The position numbers were made by a program, and so were the translations under genes. From an uncultured Lewinella sp. (lineage in GTDB: Bacteria; Bacteroidota; Bacteroidia; Chitinophagales; Saprospiraceae): 6,656 bases of DNA. Positions 4,090-6,656 of this stretch are shown in pieces (the first letter of the stretch is position 1; each line of letters begins with the position of its first letter). Under the pieces are notes generated by a model. That model was not told the DNA's origin, ran no database searches, and saw only the letters and a list, made by a program, of their open reading frames with translations. The stretch spans positions 1 to 6,656 of the forward strand of contig CALIGP010000311.1 in the NCBI GenBank assembly GCA_938021455.1, in the 5' to 3' direction.

Positions 4090-6012
4090 ATGAGTTCCGT
4101 AAATAAAGTAGTCGCCCACAGTCTTTTCACCGATTTTGATATCAGTCTCTGGAAGGCCGGCAAAAATTTCCGTGCCTACGATAAGTTAGGTAGTCATGTC
4201 ATTGAGGTAGACGGAACAAAGGGCACCTACTTTTCTGTTTGGGCCCCCAGTGCACGTGCGGTAAGCGTGGTGGGAGACTTCAATCATTGGAATCGCCAGG
4301 AACACAAGCTTAATCCCCGTTGGGACAGCAGCGGTATTTGGGAAGGCTTCCTTCCGGGTGTCGAGAATGGTACCGTTTATAAATATGCCATCGATGGCCC
4401 TAATGGCGAGCTGCTTGAAAAAGGAGATCCTTTTGCTCGGCTGTGGGAAGTGCCTCCAAAAACTGCCAGTGTCGTATGGGATACCTACTATGAATGGAAC
4501 GACAATGATTGGATGGACAAACGCATCGAAGTCAACGGCATCGATCGTCCCTATTCTGTTTATGAATGCCACCTGGGCAGCTGGAAAAAGAAGGAAGGCG
4601 GAACGGAAAGCCTGAGCTATCGGGAACTAGCCGTAGATCTGGTGGCCTACATGAAGAAAATGAATTTCACCCACGTGGAGTTCCTGCCCGTCATGGAGCA
4701 CCCCTACTTTCCTAGCTGGGGCTATCAAATCACGGGGTACTTTGCCCCTTCCAGCCGTTTCGGCGGGCCGCAGGACTTTATGTACCTCGTGGACGAGTTG
4801 CACAAAGCCGGAATCGGGGTTATTCTTGACTGGGTTCCCAGTCATTTTCCTACCGATGACCACGGACTGGCTCAATTCGATGGTACCCACCTGTTCGACC
4901 ACGAAGACCCACGTTTAGGCTTTCACCCCGACTGGAAATCAGCGATCTTCAACTACGGCCGGAATGAGGTTCGCTCCTTTCTCATTTCTAATGCGCTATT
5001 CTGGCTCGACCGCTACCACATCGATGGTCTGCGCGTAGACGCCGTTGCCTCCATGCTTTACCTCGATTACAGCCGTAATGAAGGGGAGTGGATTCCTAAC
5101 CAGTACGGCGGAAACGAGAATCTGGAAGCCATCGCTTTCCTCCGGGAATTCAACGAAACCGTCTTCCGGGAATATCCGGACACGATGACCATTGCGGAGG
5201 AGAGTACGGCCTTCAGTGGTGTATCCCGGCCAACTTATGTGGGGGGCCTTGGCTTCGGCCAAAAGTGGATGATGGGCTGGATGCATGATACTCTGGGCTA
5301 TTTCAAGCATGAACCCGTTCACCGTAGCTACCACCACGGCGAAATCACCTTCAGTTTGGTGTATGCCTTCAGTGAAAACTTCATGCTGCCACTGAGTCAC
5401 GATGAGGTCGTACACGGCAAAGGCCCCATCATCGACCGTATGCCCGGAGACGAGTGGCAGCGCTTCGCTAATCTGCGGGCGATGTACGGCTATATGTACA
5501 CCCACCCCGGCAGCAAACTACTCTTTATGGGAGATGAGTTTGGGCAGACGACCGAGTGGAGCATTGAAAAAGGCGTCGATTGGAGCCTGACGAATTACGC
5601 CCCCCACAAAACGCTACAGAAGTTTGTGGCTGACGTCAACAAGCTTTATCAGACGACTACCGCTCTTTATGAAAAAGCTTATGATCCCAAGGGATTTGAG
5701 TGGATCGACGTAGGCGATCATCAAAACAGTGTGCTTACCTACCTGCGCCGTGGCAAGAAGGAAAAAGATGTGGTTATCGTGATCAATAACTTCACACCCG
5801 CCGTCCGGCACCACTATCGCGTAGGCGTTCCGTTTAAAGGCACCTACGCCGCCATCCTCAACAGCGATGATGAAAAGTATGGTGGCACTGGCAACTACGA
5901 CTTACCTAAACTAAAGGCAGCTGATTCCGAATGGAACGGCCGGCCGTATCACCTGGAGATGACGATTCCGCCGTTGAGTACGGTGGTGCTGCGGTTGCAG
6001 GGGAGGAAGTAA
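4090..6012 (+). CDS. glgB: 1,4-alpha-glucan (glycogen) branching enzyme, GH13
   Basis: The enzyme cuts an alpha-1,4 glucan chain and re-attaches the piece in alpha-1,6 linkage, making the branch points of glycogen in the cytoplasm. The 640-residue product has the family order: an N-terminal CBM48 beta-domain at about 45-115 (GTYFSVWAPSARAVSVVGDFNHW), a catalytic (beta/alpha)8 barrel at about 150-530, and a C-terminal beta-domain to the end. GH13 regions are intact: DWVPSHF (247-253), GLRVDAVASM with nucleophile Asp317, AEEST with acid/base Glu370, and LPLSHDEVVHGK with the transition-state stabiliser Asp438. It lacks the extra N1 domain of the long E. coli type (about 730 residues), so it is the shorter form. 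The start at 4090 gives MSSVNKVVAHSLFTDFD ahead of a conserved stretch; no Shine-Dalgarno is seen. It lies on the same strand as the CBM48-HhH gene but beyond a strong terminator, so it needs its own promoter in 3991-4089, where I see none clearly. No other glg gene lies in the window. Confidence 0.97.
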   Translation: MSSVNKVVAHSLFTDFDISLWKAGKNFRAYDKLGSHVIEVDGTKGTYFSVWAPSARAVSVVGDFNHWNRQEHKLNPRWDSSGIWEGFLPGVENGTVYKYAIDGPNGELLEKGDPFARLWEVPPKTASVVWDTYYEWNDNDWMDKRIEVNGIDRPYSVYECHLGSWKKKEGGTESLSYRELAVDLVAYMKKMNFTHVEFLPVMEHPYFPSWGYQITGYFAPSSRFGGPQDFMYLVDELHKAGIGVILDWVPSHFPTDDHGLAQFDGTHLFDHEDPRLGFHPDWKSAIFNYGRNEVRSFLISNALFWLDRYHIDGLRVDAVASMLYLDYSRNEGEWIPNQYGGNENLEAIAFLREFNETVFREYPDTMTIAEESTAFSGVSRPTYVGGLGFGQKWMMGWMHDTLGYFKHEPVHRSYHHGEITFSLVYAFSENFMLPLSHDEVVHGKGPIIDRMPGDEWQRFANLRAMYGYMYTHPGSKLLFMGDEFGQTTEWSIEKGVDWSLTNYAPHKTLQKFVADVNKLYQTTTALYEKAYDPKGFEWIDVGDHQNSVLTYLRRGKKEKDVVIVINNFTPAVRHHYRVGVPFKGTYAAILNSDDEKYGGTGNYDLPKLKAADSEWNGRPYHLEMTIPPLSTVVLRLQGRK

Positions 6013-6039
6013 GGTAGTCTGGTAATCGGTAGTCTGGTA
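6013..6039 (+). repeat. Short tandem repeat GGTAGTCTGGTA just after glgB
   Basis: GGTAGTCTGGTA occurs at 6013-6024 and 6028-6039, separated by ATC, so the period is 15 bases. It begins with the first base after the glgB stop codon. Two copies are too few to call a functional array; it may be a slippage product. Confidence 0.6.
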
Positions 6040-6041
6040 GG

Positions 6042-6074
6042 CTGCCGCATGTTGGAGGTAGGGAGGTGCGGCAG
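6042..6074 (+). terminator. GC-rich hairpin downstream of glgB, possible terminator
   Basis: CTGCCGCA at 6042-6049 pairs with TGCGGCAG at 6067-6074 around a 17-base purine-rich loop. It is placed where the glgB transcript should end, 29 bases after the stop codon, but no T-run follows. It may stabilise the 3' end or support termination with other factors. Confidence 0.35.
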
Positions 6075-6163
6075 GCTTGCGCTTGGGCGCGGGCGCAGGT
6101 TCAATGGATTCGTTTTAAGGCAATGCGGTCAAATACTAAATCTTATAACTTACAAGTATCCCT

Positions 6164-6656
6164 ATGTGCCCACAGAATAAATTTCCCTTTTTCTTAGGAA
6201 GCCTTTTATTGCTTGTTGTTTGCGGGTGTAAGCCAACAGAGAAAGTCATCCGAAGTACAGCAATTTCTTCAGCAGACCAAGTTCAATTAAACCAAGCTCG
6301 TAATGGCTTTACTTACCTAAAAGGTGGCAAATCATATAAAATCAAAAGAGCAATAAAAGGAACGTTCAGTGCAGGAGTAACGGATAGTATTTTTGCTCTT
6401 GCTATACCAGACACCAGTATTGACCAGCCAGAAGTTTTATTGATTACCTACTACCCCGCTAAAACACCGAGTAATAGCTCTGGGAGCTGTGACGACAATT
6501 GTATTAAAAAATGGTATCTGAAGGTAGATAATAGAATCGCCAAACTTGATAAGACTGCCTCAAGCTACGTAAAGAAGCCCGGCGCAATAATGGGAAAGTA
6601 TTCAAAGGTGGCCACATGGATAGATGATACAGACTTATTAATCGAGCGCTATTTCG
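6164..6656 (+). CDS. Putative lipoprotein, 3' end beyond the window
   Basis: A frame opens at the ATG at 6164 and stays open for 164 codons to the window edge. The N-terminus (MCPQNKFPFFLGSLLLLVVCGCKP) is a lipoprotein signal peptide: Lys6, a hydrophobic core, then V-C-G|C with Cys22 as the likely lipidated residue, so the protein is expected to be membrane-anchored in the envelope. The mature part is polar and mixed (GFTYLKGGKSYKIKRAIKG, then a SGSCDDNCIKKWYLKVDNR stretch with a C-x3-C pair) and belongs to no family I recognise. It is visibly richer in A and T than glgB, which may mean different ancestry or simply low expression. It follows glgB after a 151-base spacer, so a shared operon is not shown. 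Confidence 0.75.
   Translation, partial: MCPQNKFPFFLGSLLLLVVCGCKPTEKVIRSTAISSADQVQLNQARNGFTYLKGGKSYKIKRAIKGTFSAGVTDSIFALAIPDTSIDQPEVLLITYYPAKTPSNSSGSCDDNCIKKWYLKVDNRIAKLDKTASSYVKKPGAIMGKYSKVATWIDDTDLLIERYF

Noticed and set aside
4996..5505. Minus-strand open frame of 169 codons within glgB
   Set aside because: It is a shadow of the conserved catalytic barrel; every residue of the GlgB active site is encoded on the other strand here.
3060..6012. Fusion gene and glgB as one operon
   Set aside because: A 23-bp terminator with eight Ts and a 295-base gap separate them, so co-transcription is unlikely although a shared role remains possible.

Overview
The window looks like chromosomal DNA from a member of the Bacteroidota, most likely a moderate-GC Saprospiria/Lewinella-like bacterium. 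Several things suggest this. Start codons lack clear Shine-Dalgarno sequences. There is a Bacteroidota-type -33/-7 promoter candidate. A secreted protein carries C-terminal beta-repeats like type IX sorting domains. A helix-hairpin-helix tail resembles the one I know from the C-terminus of Bacteroidota ribosomal protein L21. The branching enzyme is of the type common in this phylum. The taxonomic placement is inference from these traits; no rRNA is present.

Layout: bases 1-117 may hold the tail of a plus-strand gene that overlaps the 3' end of a minus-strand AraC-family regulator with a cupin sensor domain (59-958). A 340-base divergent intergenic region follows with no convincing gene. Next is a small exported protein built from two related beta-domains (1299-1901), closed by a clear intrinsic terminator. 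A 177-base spacer with an 11-bp direct repeat leads to a chloramphenicol-acetyltransferase-family protein with its catalytic motif intact (2146-2799).

The second half is a glycogen locus. An unusual protein (3060-3794) joins an AMPK-beta-like glycogen-binding domain (CBM48), a histone-H1-like Lys/Ala-rich linker and a helix-hairpin-helix domain. It is followed by a 61-bp palindromic mini-transposon (MITE-like, with 13-bp perfect terminal inverted repeats and a TTA duplication) and a very long hairpin terminator. Then comes glgB, the glycogen branching enzyme (4090-6012), complete and with all catalytic residues. A short repeat-bearing spacer precedes a lipoprotein gene cut off by the window end (6164-6656).

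The fusion protein and GlgB both carry an N-terminal CBM48 and are adjacent on the same strand, so a shared role in glycogen metabolism is plausible. The strong terminator between them argues for separate transcription. The regulator, exported protein and acetyltransferase show no evident functional link to the glycogen genes. The most novel item is the CBM48-KA linker-HhH fusion; the cleanest structural find is the tiny MITE inserted at the foot of that gene's terminator.
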